A DNA stretch of 64,000 nt from Solirubrobacter taibaiensis. Lineage in GTDB: Bacteria; Actinomycetota; Thermoleophilia; Solirubrobacterales; Solirubrobacteraceae. A program made the position numbers and the translations under genes. The stretch covers positions 550,570 to 614,569 of the forward strand of contig JAPDDQ010000001.1 of the NCBI GenBank assembly GCA_027587225.1. The letters are read 5' to 3'. Within the stretch, counting starts at the first letter, position 1; each line of letters starts with the position of its first letter. Shown one piece after another: positions 7,805 to 16,338 of the stretch. The notes under the pieces were generated by a model. The model did not search any database, was not told the origin of the DNA, and saw nothing but the letters and a program-made list of their open reading frames with translations.

Positions 7805-9049
7805 TCAGTCGCGCTCGAAGTTGCGCTCGAGCCCGTCGCGGGCGACCCGCGCGCCCAGCGCGGCGCCGTCGTCGTCGGCCTTGCGGAAGTGGATGCCCGA
7901 GTAGACGCGGGCGTCCACGATCTCGTCCACCGCCTCGCCGAAGCCGCGGTAGCTGCGCGTGGTCCCGGAGTTGGTGCTGTTCATCGTGAAGCGCACTCGA
8001 TGCCCGAAGACCTCCTCCAGCGACAGAGCCATGGCGGCACCGAGCGAAGACAGGCCCGAGGGGTGGTCCGGGTACGGCGGCGTGTTGATCAGCGGCAGCC
8101 AGCCCGTGTCGGCCTCGGTCTGCGGGTTGCCGTCGGCCGCGGCCTCGCGGATCGCGGTGATCGGGCGCCAGAACAGCCAGCGGGCCTTGTCGGTCCACGT
8201 GGCGATCGCGGCGTCACCGGCGGTCATGTAGAGCATCGCGAACATCCGGGCGGTGTCCACGTCGCGCAGGCGCCGCTCAGCCGCGAGCTGGCGCGCGGCG
8301 CGGGTGAACGGCTGCGGCCCTTCGGCCCAGAAGCGGGCCTGGTCGGTCTGGTCTGCGGTGCGCGTCGCGGAATTGAGCGCCCCCACCGCCTTGATCTCGT
8401 TGAAGTCGCGCGCGTAGGCGCGGCTGCCCAGCGGGTCCGGGCCGCGGGTCCCGTAGCGCTTCGGGTCCTCGATCAGGAACGGCCGCACGTCCTTCACCCA
8501 CGCGCCCGGGTCGTTGCCGAACGCGGGAAGCACCGGCCGCCACTGGCCGATCGGCCACGGATCGGTGGCGGTGGCGGGGGCCGGGAAGCGGTACGCGCCG
8601 CCCCGGCCGTCGCCCGTGCGCGCGGTGAGCATCGCGGCCGCCGCGATCTCGCCCACGCGCGCGCCGTTGTCCCGGGCGGGGCCGGCGGGGATCGCGCCCA
8701 TCGAGATCTCGTACTGCGCGCTCAGCGTCGGGGCCTGCGCGGGAACGATCGCCAGCAGCACCTTGTAGGCGGCGGTGGCGGCCGCCGCGTCCCGCGAGTA
8801 CCAGTCCCGCGCGCGGACATCGACCAGGTACGGCTCGTAGCGCTCGTCGATCGAGTTCACCGCGTCGTAGACGGCCCCGTGGACCATGGCGAGGTGCACG
8901 GTCGACACGGTGGGGGACTGACCCGCCGTACCGACGAGCGCGCCGACCGCGTTGACGTTCCAGTCCGTGACGGTGTCGGCACGCGCCGAGGCGGAGATCG
9001 CGAGCGCGGACAGCACGGCCACGCAGACGGCCAGCACGACGCGCTTCAT
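7805..9049 (-). CDS. Secreted vanadium-haloperoxidase/PAP2-family protein
   Basis: 414 aa with a signal peptide (cleavage near ASARA, residue ~24). The vanadate/phosphate site of the PAP2 superfamily is readable: K288...R295 (KARWLFWRP), PDHPSG at 327-332, and R381...H387 (ARVYSGIH). Spacings agree with vanadium chloroperoxidase K353/R360, S402/G403 and R490/H496. The residue matching chloroperoxidase H404 is Leu (PSGLSS), so halide oxidation may be weakened or absent and a phosphatase role is possible. The start codon lies inside the ATGA overlap with the upstream methyltransferase, so translation is coupled. It acts outside the cytoplasm. Confidence 0.8.
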   Translation of the reverse strand: MKRVVLAVCVAVLSALAISASARADTVTDWNVNAVGALVGTAGQSPTVSTVHLAMVHGAVYDAVNSIDERYEPYLVDVRARDWYSRDAAAATAAYKVLLAIVPAQAPTLSAQYEISMGAIPAGPARDNGARVGEIAAAAMLTARTGDGRGGAYRFPAPATATDPWPIGQWRPVLPAFGNDPGAWVKDVRPFLIEDPKRYGTRGPDPLGSRAYARDFNEIKAVGALNSATRTADQTDQARFWAEGPQPFTRAARQLAAERRLRDVDTARMFAMLYMTAGDAAIATWTDKARWLFWRPITAIREAAADGNPQTEADTGWLPLINTPPYPDHPSGLSSLGAAMALSLEEVFGHRVRFTMNSTNSGTTRSYRGFGEAVDEIVDARVYSGIHFRKADDDGAALGARVARDGLERNFERD

Positions 9050-9867
9050 CGCTTCACCGCCACGACCTCGAGGTACTCGGCCGGCACGGCGATCGCGCCG
9101 TGGCGGGCGCGGGCGGCACGCTCGACGACCGCGATCAGGTCACGCTCGAGGGCGGCGGCGCCCGCGGGACCGACGGCCTCGAAGGCCTTCACGGTCGGGC
9201 CGTACCACTCGCGCAGCGTGTAGATCATCTCGGCGGCGCGACGGAACCGCCAGGTGAACGTGCGCCGGCGCGTGCTGATGAACTCGACGTCGTCGCCGAG
9301 CAGCTCGATGATGCCCGCCTCGGTGCCCCAGCGCAGCGGGGAGGCGACGCCCGGGGGCGGCGGGACGTGGGCGGCGGTGGCGCGGAACAGCTCGCCGAGG
9401 AAGCCGTCGGGCGTCCACGAGGCCAGCGCGATGATGCCGCCGGGGCGGGCCACGCGCACGAGCTCGGATGCGGCACGCGGCTGGTCGGGCGCGAACATCG
9501 CGCCGAAGACCGAGAGCACGGCGTCGTACTCGCCGTCCTCGCACGGCAGCGCTTCGGCGTCGGCCTCGGCGAACTCGATGTTCAGGCGCTCGGCCCGCGC
9601 CCGCGCGCGGCCGCGTTCCAGCAGCGCCGGAACGTAGTCCGTGCAGGTCACGTCGCAGCCGCAACGGGCGGCGGCGATCGCGGCGTTGCCGGTCCCGCCG
9701 GCCACGTCGAGCACGCGCGAGCCGGCGACGAGGTCGGCGCTGTCGACCAGCCGCTCGGCGACGATGTGGATCAGCGAGGCGATCACGCCGAAGTCGCCGC
9801 TGGCCCACATGGTCTGCTGGCGCTGCTTGATCGTGGCCAGGTCGAGTGCCTGGGGGATGATGGTCAT
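9046..9867 (-). CDS. Class I SAM-dependent methyltransferase
   Basis: 273 aa. Motif I is VLDVAGGTGNAAIAA, motif II CTDYVPALLERG, and the post-I acidic residues EADAEALPCEDGEYD are followed by the usual VLSVFGAMFAPD and RPGGIIALASW. The closest general type is the UbiE/Methyltransf_11 group acting on small molecules, a family-level inference only. It is first in a two-gene operon and overlaps the haloperoxidase-like gene by 4 nt. It is divergent from the SARP regulator with only 47 nt between start codons. This pairing suggests that the substrate is handled, or the product exported, together with the secreted partner. Confidence 0.85.
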   Translation of the reverse strand: MTIIPQALDLATIKQRQQTMWASGDFGVIASLIHIVAERLVDSADLVAGSRVLDVAGGTGNAAIAAARCGCDVTCTDYVPALLERGRARARAERLNIEFAEADAEALPCEDGEYDAVLSVFGAMFAPDQPRAASELVRVARPGGIIALASWTPDGFLGELFRATAAHVPPPPGVASPLRWGTEAGIIELLGDDVEFISTRRRTFTWRFRRAAEMIYTLREWYGPTVKAFEAVGPAGAAALERDLIAVVERAARARHGAIAVPAEYLEVVAVKR

Positions 9868-9914
9868 CGGGTGGGGGGCTCCGAAGGGAGGGGAACTGGG
9901 GAGGAGCGCGGAGC

Positions 9915-12900
9915 GTGCCGGGGCGCGGTTTCAGCGCGGTAACAACGGCGCGCTGGCGAGCTGAAACCCGGTCCTGTACGGTCGGGGCACTGGACGCGCG
10001 GGACGGCATCGAATTTCGCATCCTCGGGCCGCTCGAGGTGCACGGCCGCGACGGTGTCGTGACGGTCGGTGGTGCCCGCCAGCGGGCGCTGCTGGCGGTG
10101 CTGCTCCTGCACGCCAACGAGACGCTCAGCGCCGACCGGCTGATCGACGAGCTGTGGGGTGAGAAGCCGCCGCCCACGGCCGCGAAGACCGTGCAGGTGT
10201 ACATCTCCCGCCTGCGCCGCGCGCTCGGCGCCACCACGACGATCGCCACCCACGAGCACGGTTACGAGCTGCAGCTCGACTCAGGCGCGCTCGACGCGCA
10301 CCGCTTCGAGCGCCACCTCGCGGATGGCCGCGCCGAGCTCGCGGCGGGCCGTCCGGCGAGCGCGGCGAGGACGCTCGAGGACGCGCTCGCCCTGTGGCGC
10401 GGCGCGCCGCTCGCGGACCTCGCGGACGAGCGGTTCGCGCAGCGCGAGGCCCTACGCCTGGAGGACCTGCGCGTGTCCGTCCTGGAGCTGCTGACAGAGG
10501 CCGAGCTCGCGCTGGGGCAGCACGCGCAGCTGCTCGAACGGCTCGAGCGCCTCGTCGCCGAGCACCCGTACCGCGAGCGCCTGCGCGCGCAGCTCATGCT
10601 CGCGCTGTACCGCTGCGACCGTCAGGCCGACGCGCTGCAGGCGTACCTCGACGCCCGCCGCGCCCTGGCCGACGAGCTCGGGATCGAGCCCGGCGAGCGC
10701 CTGCGCGAGCTCGAGCAGGCGATTCTCACGCAGGACCCGCGGCTGGACCTGGCGCCCGCGGCCGCCCCGGCCGCACCCGAGCTGCAGACGGGCGCGTTCG
10801 TCGGGCGTGAGCGCGAGCTCGCCGAGCTCACCGCCGGTCTCGACGACGCGGTCGCGGGCCACGGGCGCCTGTGCCTGCTCGTCGGCGAGCCGGGGATCGG
10901 CAAGAGCCGGCTCGCGGAGGAGCTGGGCGCGCGAGCCCGGGCGCGCGGGGCGCAGGTGCTCGTCGGCCGCTGCTGGGAGGCGGGCGGCGCGCCCGCGTAC
11001 TGGCCGTGGGTGCAGTCCCTGCGCGCGTACGTCCGCCGCGCCGACGTGGAGCAGTTGCGCGCGCAGCTCGGTCCCGGGGCGATCGACGTCGCACAGCTGC
11101 TGCCGGAGCTGCGCACGATCCTGCCCGACCTGCCGCCCGTGCCCGCCGTCGAGTCCGAGGGCGCGCGCTTCCGGCTCTTCGACTCGCTCACCGCGTTCCT
11201 GCAGAGCGCCGCGGCGACACAACCGCTCGTGCTCGTGCTCGACGACCTGCACGCCGCCGACGAGCCCTCGCTGCTGCTGCTCCAGTTCGTGGCCCGCGAA
11301 CTCGCCCACACCCGGATCCTGGTCGTCGGCGCCTACCGCGACGTGGACCCCACGCTGACCGAACCGCTCCGCGACACGCTCTCCGCCCTCGCGCGGGAAC
11401 CGGTCACGCGCAGGCTCCCCCTCACTGGCCTGACCCCGACCGAGGTCGCGCAGTTCGTGCCCGCCGAGCTGGTCGCGGCCGTCCACGCCGAGACGGAGGG
11501 CAACCCGCTGTTCGTCGGCGAGGTCGCGCGCCTGATCGGCAAGGAGGGGCGGCTCGAGATCCCGCACAGCGTGCGTGAGACGATCGGGCGCCGCCTGCGC
11601 CATCTGTCCGACGACTGCAACGCGCTGCTGACCTTGGCGTCCGTGCTCGGGCGCGAGTTCGACCTGGCGGTGCTCGCGCGGGTGGGCGGGCTCGAGCGCG
11701 GCGGGGTGCTGGAGCTTCTCGACGAGGCGATGCAGGCGCGCGTGGTCTCGGACGTGCCCGGGACAATCGGCCACATGCGGTTCGCGCACGCGCTGATCCG
11801 CGACGCCGCCTACCAGTCACTGCCGCGCGCCCGGCGGGCGGAGCTGCACCGGTGCGTAGGGGACGCGCTGGAGGCCGATCCGGAACCGCACCTCGCGGAG
11901 CTCGCGCACCACTTCTACGAGGCCGGCTCGCCCAAGGCGGTCGAGTACGCGTCCCGCGCCGGCGCGCGCGCGATCGCGCTGCACGCGTACGAGGAGGCGG
12001 TGCGCCTGTACGAATTGGCGCTCGCCGCCTTCGCGGGCGGAACACCCGCGGAGCGCTGCACGTTGCTCCTGGCGCTGGGGGAGGCGCAGGCGCGCCGGGG
12101 CGACGACGTGCGTGCGAAGGCCACGTTCCTGTACGCCGCGGACGTCGCGCGGGCGGCGGGGGAGTCCGAGTTGCTCGCGCGCGCCACGGCCGGGTACGGC
12201 GGGCGCTTCCTGTGGAGCCACGGGCTCACGGATGAGCGCCTGGTCCCGCTGCTGGAGGAAGGGATCTCGGTCGTGGGCACGGCTGACAGCGCGCTGCGCG
12301 TCCGGCTGCTCTCGCGCCTGGCCGCCGCGCTGCGCCACGGGCCCACCCGCGCGCGCCGCGAGGTGCTGATGGAGGAGGCGATCCAGATGGCGCGCCGGAT
12401 CGGCGATCCGGTCACGATCGCGTCCGCGCTGACCGCCGCCGAGTCGGCGCTGCACGCGCCGCACACCGTCCAGACGCGGCTGGCCAACGCGGGCGAGATC
12501 GTCGAGCTCGCGACGATCGCGGGCGATCGCGAGCGGCTCTTCGACGGCCACGAGCACGCGTTCTGGGCCTCGTGGGAGGTCAGCGACCCCGATCGGCGGG
12601 CGCGGGAGCTGGCCGCGATGACGCGCGTTGCGAACGAGCTCCGCCAGCCCGCGCAGCTGTGGATGCTGTCCGCGGCGCACGCGACGCTCGCGCTTGCGCA
12701 GGGGCGCTTCGACGAGGCGCCCGGGCTGATGCGGCGCGCCGCCGAGATCGGTGGTCAGGCCCTGGCCTGGAACGCGGGCGCGGCGCGGATCCTGCAGCGG
12801 TTCCTGCTCTGCTGCGCGCGCGGCGGGCTCGAGGCCTACCTGGCCGAGGTCCGCGACGACGAGCCGGCGTTCCCGTCACCGCTGGTGCACCGGTCCGTGC

Positions 12901-13406
12901 TCGCGCACGGGTACGCGCGGCTCGGTCGGGTCGAGGAGGCGGCGCCGCTGGTGGCCGAGATCACGAGCCACGACCTGGCTGACTGGCACGTGGACGAGCA
13001 GTGGTTCGTGAGCATCTGCCTGCTCGCGGAGACGTGTGCGCTGCTCGACGACGTCGCGCCCGCGGCCGGCCTGTACGACCTGCTGGCGCCGTACGCGGAG
13101 CACAGCGCGGTGGCCGTCCCGGAGATGGCGCTGGACTCGACGGCGCGCCCGCTCGGCATCCTGGCGGTGCTGCTCGAGCGCTACGAGGCCGCGGAGGCGC
13201 ACTTCCAGGCCGCGGCGGCGATGAACGAGCGGATGGGCGCCCGCCCGTGGCTCGCGCACACGTGGAGCGAGCACGCGGGGCTGTTGACGCGGCTCGGTGA
13301 CGCACGCGCGACCGAGCTCCAGGGTCAGGCCGAAGCCATCTACCGGGAGCTCGGGATGGAGCAGGCTAGTCGCGGCCTCCGCCTGAGCCCCAGGCACCGG
13401 CAGTGA
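9915..13406 (+). CDS. SARP/AfsR-like transcriptional regulator with BTAD and AAA ATPase domains
   Basis: 1163 aa. Order: OmpR-type winged helix (~34-120, EFRILGPLEV and QRALLAVLLLHANE), BTAD helical domain (~128-275, ending ELGIEPGERLRELEQAIL), AAA/NACHT-like ATPase (Walker A GEPGIGKS 324-331; Walker B LVLVLDDLHAAD), and a long C-terminal TPR-like helical region. There is no C-terminal LuxR HTH. Such proteins activate secondary-metabolite or stress genes, with ATP binding and TPRs sensing signals. GTG 9915 is the only canonical start before the winged helix and leaves ~32 unusual residues, so the true start may be later and non-canonical. It is divergent from the methyltransferase operon, a likely target. 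Confidence 0.88.
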   Translation: MPGRGFSAVTTARWRAETRSCTVGALDARDGIEFRILGPLEVHGRDGVVTVGGARQRALLAVLLLHANETLSADRLIDELWGEKPPPTAAKTVQVYISRLRRALGATTTIATHEHGYELQLDSGALDAHRFERHLADGRAELAAGRPASAARTLEDALALWRGAPLADLADERFAQREALRLEDLRVSVLELLTEAELALGQHAQLLERLERLVAEHPYRERLRAQLMLALYRCDRQADALQAYLDARRALADELGIEPGERLRELEQAILTQDPRLDLAPAAAPAAPELQTGAFVGRERELAELTAGLDDAVAGHGRLCLLVGEPGIGKSRLAEELGARARARGAQVLVGRCWEAGGAPAYWPWVQSLRAYVRRADVEQLRAQLGPGAIDVAQLLPELRTILPDLPPVPAVESEGARFRLFDSLTAFLQSAAATQPLVLVLDDLHAADEPSLLLLQFVARELAHTRILVVGAYRDVDPTLTEPLRDTLSALAREPVTRRLPLTGLTPTEVAQFVPAELVAAVHAETEGNPLFVGEVARLIGKEGRLEIPHSVRETIGRRLRHLSDDCNALLTLASVLGREFDLAVLARVGGLERGGVLELLDEAMQARVVSDVPGTIGHMRFAHALIRDAAYQSLPRARRAELHRCVGDALEADPEPHLAELAHHFYEAGSPKAVEYASRAGARAIALHAYEEAVRLYELALAAFAGGTPAERCTLLLALGEAQARRGDDVRAKATFLYAADVARAAGESELLARATAGYGGRFLWSHGLTDERLVPLLEEGISVVGTADSALRVRLLSRLAAALRHGPTRARREVLMEEAIQMARRIGDPVTIASALTAAESALHAPHTVQTRLANAGEIVELATIAGDRERLFDGHEHAFWASWEVSDPDRRARELAAMTRVANELRQPAQLWMLSAAHATLALAQGRFDEAPGLMRRAAEIGGQALAWNAGAARILQRFLLCCARGGLEAYLAEVRDDEPAFPSPLVHRSVLAHGYARLGRVEEAAPLVAEITSHDLADWHVDEQWFVSICLLAETCALLDDVAPAAGLYDLLAPYAEHSAVAVPEMALDSTARPLGILAVLLERYEAAEAHFQAAAAMNERMGARPWLAHTWSEHAGLLTRLGDARATELQGQAEAIYRELGMEQASRGLRLSPRHRQ
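9927..9968. promoter_or_regulatory. Inverted repeat in the methyltransferase / SARP divergent region
   Basis: Nine-base perfect arms GGTTTCAGC (9927-9935) and GCTGAAACC (9960-9968), 24 nt apart, enclosing a second nested pair CAGCGCG/CGCGCTG. If the SARP gene starts at GTG 9915 this lies in its first codons; if it starts nearer 10000 the repeat is its promoter operator. SARP proteins bind direct or inverted heptamers, so autoregulation is a reasonable guess. Confidence 0.4.
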
Positions 13407-13455
13407 ACGCGAGGATCACGGCCAGCATGCAGAGGACAACCCAAGTCAAGTTCAT
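13366..13455 (-). CDS. Small single-span membrane peptide (29 aa), putative
   Basis: Reads MNLTWVVLCMLAVILAFTAG followed by a short Gly-rich, Arg/Asp tail: one clean transmembrane helix with a charged end. It lies 10 nt downstream of the 188-aa gene on the same strand, and its last 41 nt overlap the 3' end of the SARP gene. No clear ribosome site is visible. Small actinobacterial membrane peptides of this design exist, but the evidence here is only composition and position. Confidence 0.4.
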   Translation of the reverse strand: MNLTWVVLCMLAVILAFTAGAWGSGGGRD

Positions 13456-13465
13456 GGCAGGCAGC

Positions 13466-14032
13466 TTAGTGTGGGTGGTCGCCGGACGTCGCCGCGGGCG
13501 GCCGTGACTCCTCGGCGAGGCTCGTGATCGTGAGCCGACCGCGCGCCGCGTCCTCGAGCACGCCCGTCGCCTCCTCGGAGGAGCGGGCGTAGAGCTCCAC
13601 GAGCAGGTGCACGACGATCTGCTCCTCCTCGTGCTTGTGGAAGCGCACATGGGTGAAGAACTCGCGCGTCCCGTGATCGCCGAACGCGGCGTACGCCAAG
13701 GCGTCCGCGGCCTCCGGGCCCGAGCACGTCTCCACGGACTCCGCGTCCACGGTCACGGTGCAGGACGCCACCCAGGGTGTTCCCACCACCATTCGCTCCC
13801 AGCGATCCTCGACCGGCTCGATGCGGTCGTTGTGGAAGACGAGGTGGGGCTGATCGTGCATGCAGTCAAGGCACTGGACGACGGCTTCCTGCAGCTCGTC
13901 GACGACCTCGGCACGGCGCCCTGAGTCAGGGTCGATCCGGTGGATGCCCTCATAGTGGACCTGGACCTCGAGGTCCTGTGACCAGCAGCGGTAGCACCGC
14001 AGCCACGATCCGATCGGTCCCGCAGTCGACAT
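13466..14032 (-). CDS. Hypothetical protein with two CxxC pairs (188 aa)
   Basis: The N-terminal part holds CYRCW and CLDCMHD, a likely four-cysteine zinc site within the first ~70 residues. The rest is a mixed alpha/beta protein rich in Glu and His (FHKHEEEQIVVHLLVE). No family is recognised. ATG 14032 (MSTAGPIGSWLRCYRC) is preferred because upstream codons read as the reverse of the divergent lipoprotein gene. The two starts are 13 nt apart (14032 minus, 14046 plus), so both must share a very compact promoter region. Confidence 0.6.
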   Translation of the reverse strand: MSTAGPIGSWLRCYRCWSQDLEVQVHYEGIHRIDPDSGRRAEVVDELQEAVVQCLDCMHDQPHLVFHNDRIEPVEDRWERMVVGTPWVASCTVTVDAESVETCSGPEAADALAYAAFGDHGTREFFTHVRFHKHEEEQIVVHLLVELYARSSEEATGVLEDAARGRLTITSLAEESRPPAATSGDHPH

Positions 14033-14045
14033 GCGGAGCCATTCT

Positions 14046-14444
14046 ATGCTCCGCCCCGTGCGTCCCCGCTTCGTCGCTGTTCTGCTGGTCGCGGCAAGCC
14101 TGTCCGGGTGCGGCGGAGGACTCTCGGACACCCAGCAGGTGCAGGCCGCCGTGGAGGCCTTCGGGCGCGCCACCGCGGCCAAGGACTACCAGGGACTCTG
14201 CGACCGGTTGCTCGCCCCCGATCTCGTCCAGGAGGTCGAGCAGGCGGGCCTCCCGTGCGAGGTGGCGCTGCGTGAAGGGCTCGGTGACGTGCAGGCGCCG
14301 ACGCTGACGATCGGGGCGATCAAGGTCGACGACGACAAGGCCACCGCGGAGGTCAACAGCGCCGCGCAGGGCCAGCCGCCCTCGCGAGACACATTGCAGC
14401 TGGAGCGCGTCGGCGACTCCTGGCGAATCGCGTCATTGCGCTGA
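14046..14444 (+). CDS. Small lipoprotein, possibly NTF2-like
   Basis: 132 aa. Signal sequence ends in LVAASLSGCGGG, a lipobox with Cys ~22, so the mature protein is tethered to the outer face of the membrane. The mature part (VQAAVEAFGRATAAKDYQGLCDRL, then TAEVNSAAQG and LQLERVGDSWRIASL) has the helix-then-curved-sheet pattern of SnoaL/NTF2-like or nuclear-transport-factor folds. That is an inference from pattern only. GGAG sits 7 nt before ATG 14046, which decides that start. Downstream is the XRE regulator after 27 nt. Confidence 0.65.
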   Translation: MLRPVRPRFVAVLLVAASLSGCGGGLSDTQQVQAAVEAFGRATAAKDYQGLCDRLLAPDLVQEVEQAGLPCEVALREGLGDVQAPTLTIGAIKVDDDKATAEVNSAAQGQPPSRDTLQLERVGDSWRIASLR

Positions 14445-14470
14445 GCACTTCTGCCCATTATGGTGGGCAG
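14436..14470 (+). promoter_or_regulatory. Leaderless promoter with overlapping operator for the XRE-cupin gene
   Basis: A -35-like TTGCGC (14436-14441), a 17-nt spacer and a -10-like TATGGT (14459-14464) place the start of transcription on or next to the A of ATG 14472. A 20-nt inverted repeat (CTGCCCA 14451-14457, TGGGCAG 14464-14470) covers the -10 box and ends 1 nt before the start codon, an ideal position for autorepression by the XRE protein it precedes. Confidence 0.55.
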
Positions 14471-14471
14471 T

Positions 14472-14990
14472 ATGAATTTGCGGGCGCTGCGTGGCGACGT
14501 CTCGGTGCTGGAGCTCGCCCGGCGCTCCGGCGTGGCGCGCAACACGATCACGGCCTTGGAGCGCGGGGACGGGAACCCGACGCTGGACACGCTGTACGCG
14601 TTGGCCGACGCGCTGGGCGTGCCGCTGGCGGCGCTGCTCGAGCGCACGCCCGCGTCCGTCGTGGTGCGGGCGGGCGAGGGCGTGCACGTGGAGGGCGCGG
14701 CGCTGGATGCGCACCTGATCGACCGCTTCGAGCGGCCGGGCGTGTTCGGTGAGCTGTACGCGATCCGCTTCCACGTGGGCGAGGTGCGCTCGGCGCCACC
14801 GCACCCGTTCGGGGTCGAGGAGCGGCTGCACGTGCACGAGGGCCGCGTGCGGGTCGGGCCGGCCGACGCGGTGGTGGAGCTGGGCCCGGGCGACTATGCG
14901 TCCTACTCCGGCTCGGTGCCGCACGTCTACGAAGCGCTCGAGGAGGCCTCGGGCACCTTGCTGATCCTGACCGGGAGGTCGTCGCGATGA
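14472..14990 (+). CDS. XRE-family regulator with C-terminal cupin domain
   Basis: 172 aa. The N-terminal helix-turn-helix (VSVLELARRSGVARNTITALERG, about 10-33) is of the lambda-repressor type. The C-terminal half is a cupin barrel (RLHVHEGRVRVGP ... GDYASYSGSVPHVYEAL) that would bind a small ligand. ATG 14472 is chosen over 14460 because 14460 lies inside the -10 box and operator. It overlaps the aminotransferase gene by 4 nt (ATGA), so the two are translationally coupled. The regulator likely senses an amino acid or product of that enzyme, as in the common XRE-cupin/metabolic-enzyme pairs. Confidence 0.88.
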   Translation: MNLRALRGDVSVLELARRSGVARNTITALERGDGNPTLDTLYALADALGVPLAALLERTPASVVVRAGEGVHVEGAALDAHLIDRFERPGVFGELYAIRFHVGEVRSAPPHPFGVEERLHVHEGRVRVGPADAVVELGPGDYASYSGSVPHVYEALEEASGTLLILTGRSSR

Positions 14991-16102
14991 AGCGCGCTGC
15001 GCGCATGGAAGGTGTGGCCGGGTTCGGGATCGATCAGGTCGCGGACGCCGTGATCGGAGCCGACGTGCTGCGGCTCGAGAACCTCGACACCGATCTGCCG
15101 TTGCCGCCCGAGGCCGTGGCCGTCACGCGCTCGGCCCTCGATCTGCCGGTCTCGAACTCGTGGCTGCCGTTCACCGGTGACCTCGGGTTGCGGGCGGCGA
15201 TCTCCGACCACATCGCGGCGCGGCACGGCCACGTGTACGACCCGGGTTCGCAGATCGTCGTGACGTGCGGCGGGTGCGAGGCGGTGCTGGACATCCTGCT
15301 GGCGACGATCGACCCCGGCGACGAGGTGGTGTTGACCGACCCGATCTACGCAGGGCTCGTGAACCGCGTCCGGCTGGCGGGCGGCGTCCCGGTGTTCGCG
15401 CCGCTGGCTGTGGTCGACGGCGAATGGCGGCTGGACCGTGAGGCGCTGGCGGCCGTGGTGACGCCGCGGACGGTGGCGCTGTTGATGATGAGCCCGTCGA
15501 TGCCGTCCGGGTGCGTGCTGTCGCGCGAGGACTGGGCGGAGGTCGCGCGGCTGTGCAACGAGCACGACCTCTTCCTCCTGTACGACGCCGCGATGGAGGC
15601 GCTCGTCTTCGACGGCCGCGAGCTGTGCGGACCGCTGGAGCACGAGGGCATGGCCGAGCGCACCGTGATCGCGGGCTCGATGTCCAAGGCGTACCGGATG
15701 ATCGGCTGGCGCGTGGGCTGGATTGCCGGGCCGGCCTCCGTGGTCAGCGACGCGGGCTGGGTGCACGTGTACAACACGACCGGCGCGGTCTCGGTGGCGC
15801 GGCGGGCCGCCGAGGCGGTGCTGCGCGGGCCGCAGGAGCACGTGGCGGCGTGCGTGTCCGAGCTGGAAGCGCGACGCGATGCGATCTTGGCCGCGCTGCC
15901 GGGGTGGTCGATCGTTCGGCCCGCGGGTGGATGGTCGTTGCTGGTCGAGACTTCGATGTCCTCGGAGGCGTTCATGGCCGCGGGGGTGGCGGCGACGCCG
16001 ATGACGGGGTGGGGTGGGGACGTGGCCGCGCGCTACGTGCGGTTCGTGTTCTCGGCCGAGCCCGTCTCGCGCCTACGTGAGCTGGGCACCCGCCTGGGCT
16101 GA
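14987..16102 (+). CDS. Class I/II PLP-dependent aminotransferase
   Basis: 371 aa. The fold-type I pattern is clear: LPFTGDLGLRAAISDHIAARHG, TCGGCEAVLDILLATIDPGDEVVLTDPIY, LYDAAMEALVFDG (cofactor Asp) and GSMSKAYRMIGWRVGW, where K is the PLP lysine; the C-terminal RYVRFVFS supplies the carboxylate-binding Arg. Substrate cannot be read from sequence. It is coupled to the upstream XRE-cupin regulator by an ATGA overlap, so expression probably follows the level of its amino-acid substrate or product. The 3' end is followed by repeat copy A. Confidence 0.88.
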   Translation: MKRAARMEGVAGFGIDQVADAVIGADVLRLENLDTDLPLPPEAVAVTRSALDLPVSNSWLPFTGDLGLRAAISDHIAARHGHVYDPGSQIVVTCGGCEAVLDILLATIDPGDEVVLTDPIYAGLVNRVRLAGGVPVFAPLAVVDGEWRLDREALAAVVTPRTVALLMMSPSMPSGCVLSREDWAEVARLCNEHDLFLLYDAAMEALVFDGRELCGPLEHEGMAERTVIAGSMSKAYRMIGWRVGWIAGPASVVSDAGWVHVYNTTGAVSVARRAAEAVLRGPQEHVAACVSELEARRDAILAALPGWSIVRPAGGWSLLVETSMSSEAFMAAGVAATPMTGWGGDVAARYVRFVFSAEPVSRLRELGTRLG

Positions 16103-16117
16103 GAACAGCGCACCGAG

Positions 16118-16311
16118 GGAAAACGAGCACGCGCTGGGCGGGGGTGATGAACAAACGTCACCTGGGAGGTGACGTCTGTGCACGACCCCCTTAGTTCGAA
16201 GCGCGGAGCTGATCGCGCAAGGTCGTTCGGACGCGGAGCCGAGCGAAGCGACCGCAACCGCCCCTCGCGCCGCGGCGCGGAAACGCCGCTCCCCCTCCCT
16301 CGGTGAGCCGT
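16118..16311. repeat. Dispersed intergenic repeat, copy A
   Basis: Three blocks are shared with the other copies. 16118-16136 and 16187-16265 match the interior of copy C (for example ggaaaacgagcacgcgctg and GCGAAGCGACCGCAACCGC). 16145-16186 matches copy B and includes a 9-bp hairpin ACGTCACCT-GGG-AGGTGACGT (16155-16175). 16277-16311 is the conserved end (GGAAACGCCGCTCCC ... GAGCCGT). It fills the gap between the aminotransferase and the next gene. No coding potential is evident. Confidence 0.75.
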
Positions 16312-16338
16312 CCCGAACCCACCCGCTAGCCTCGCGCC

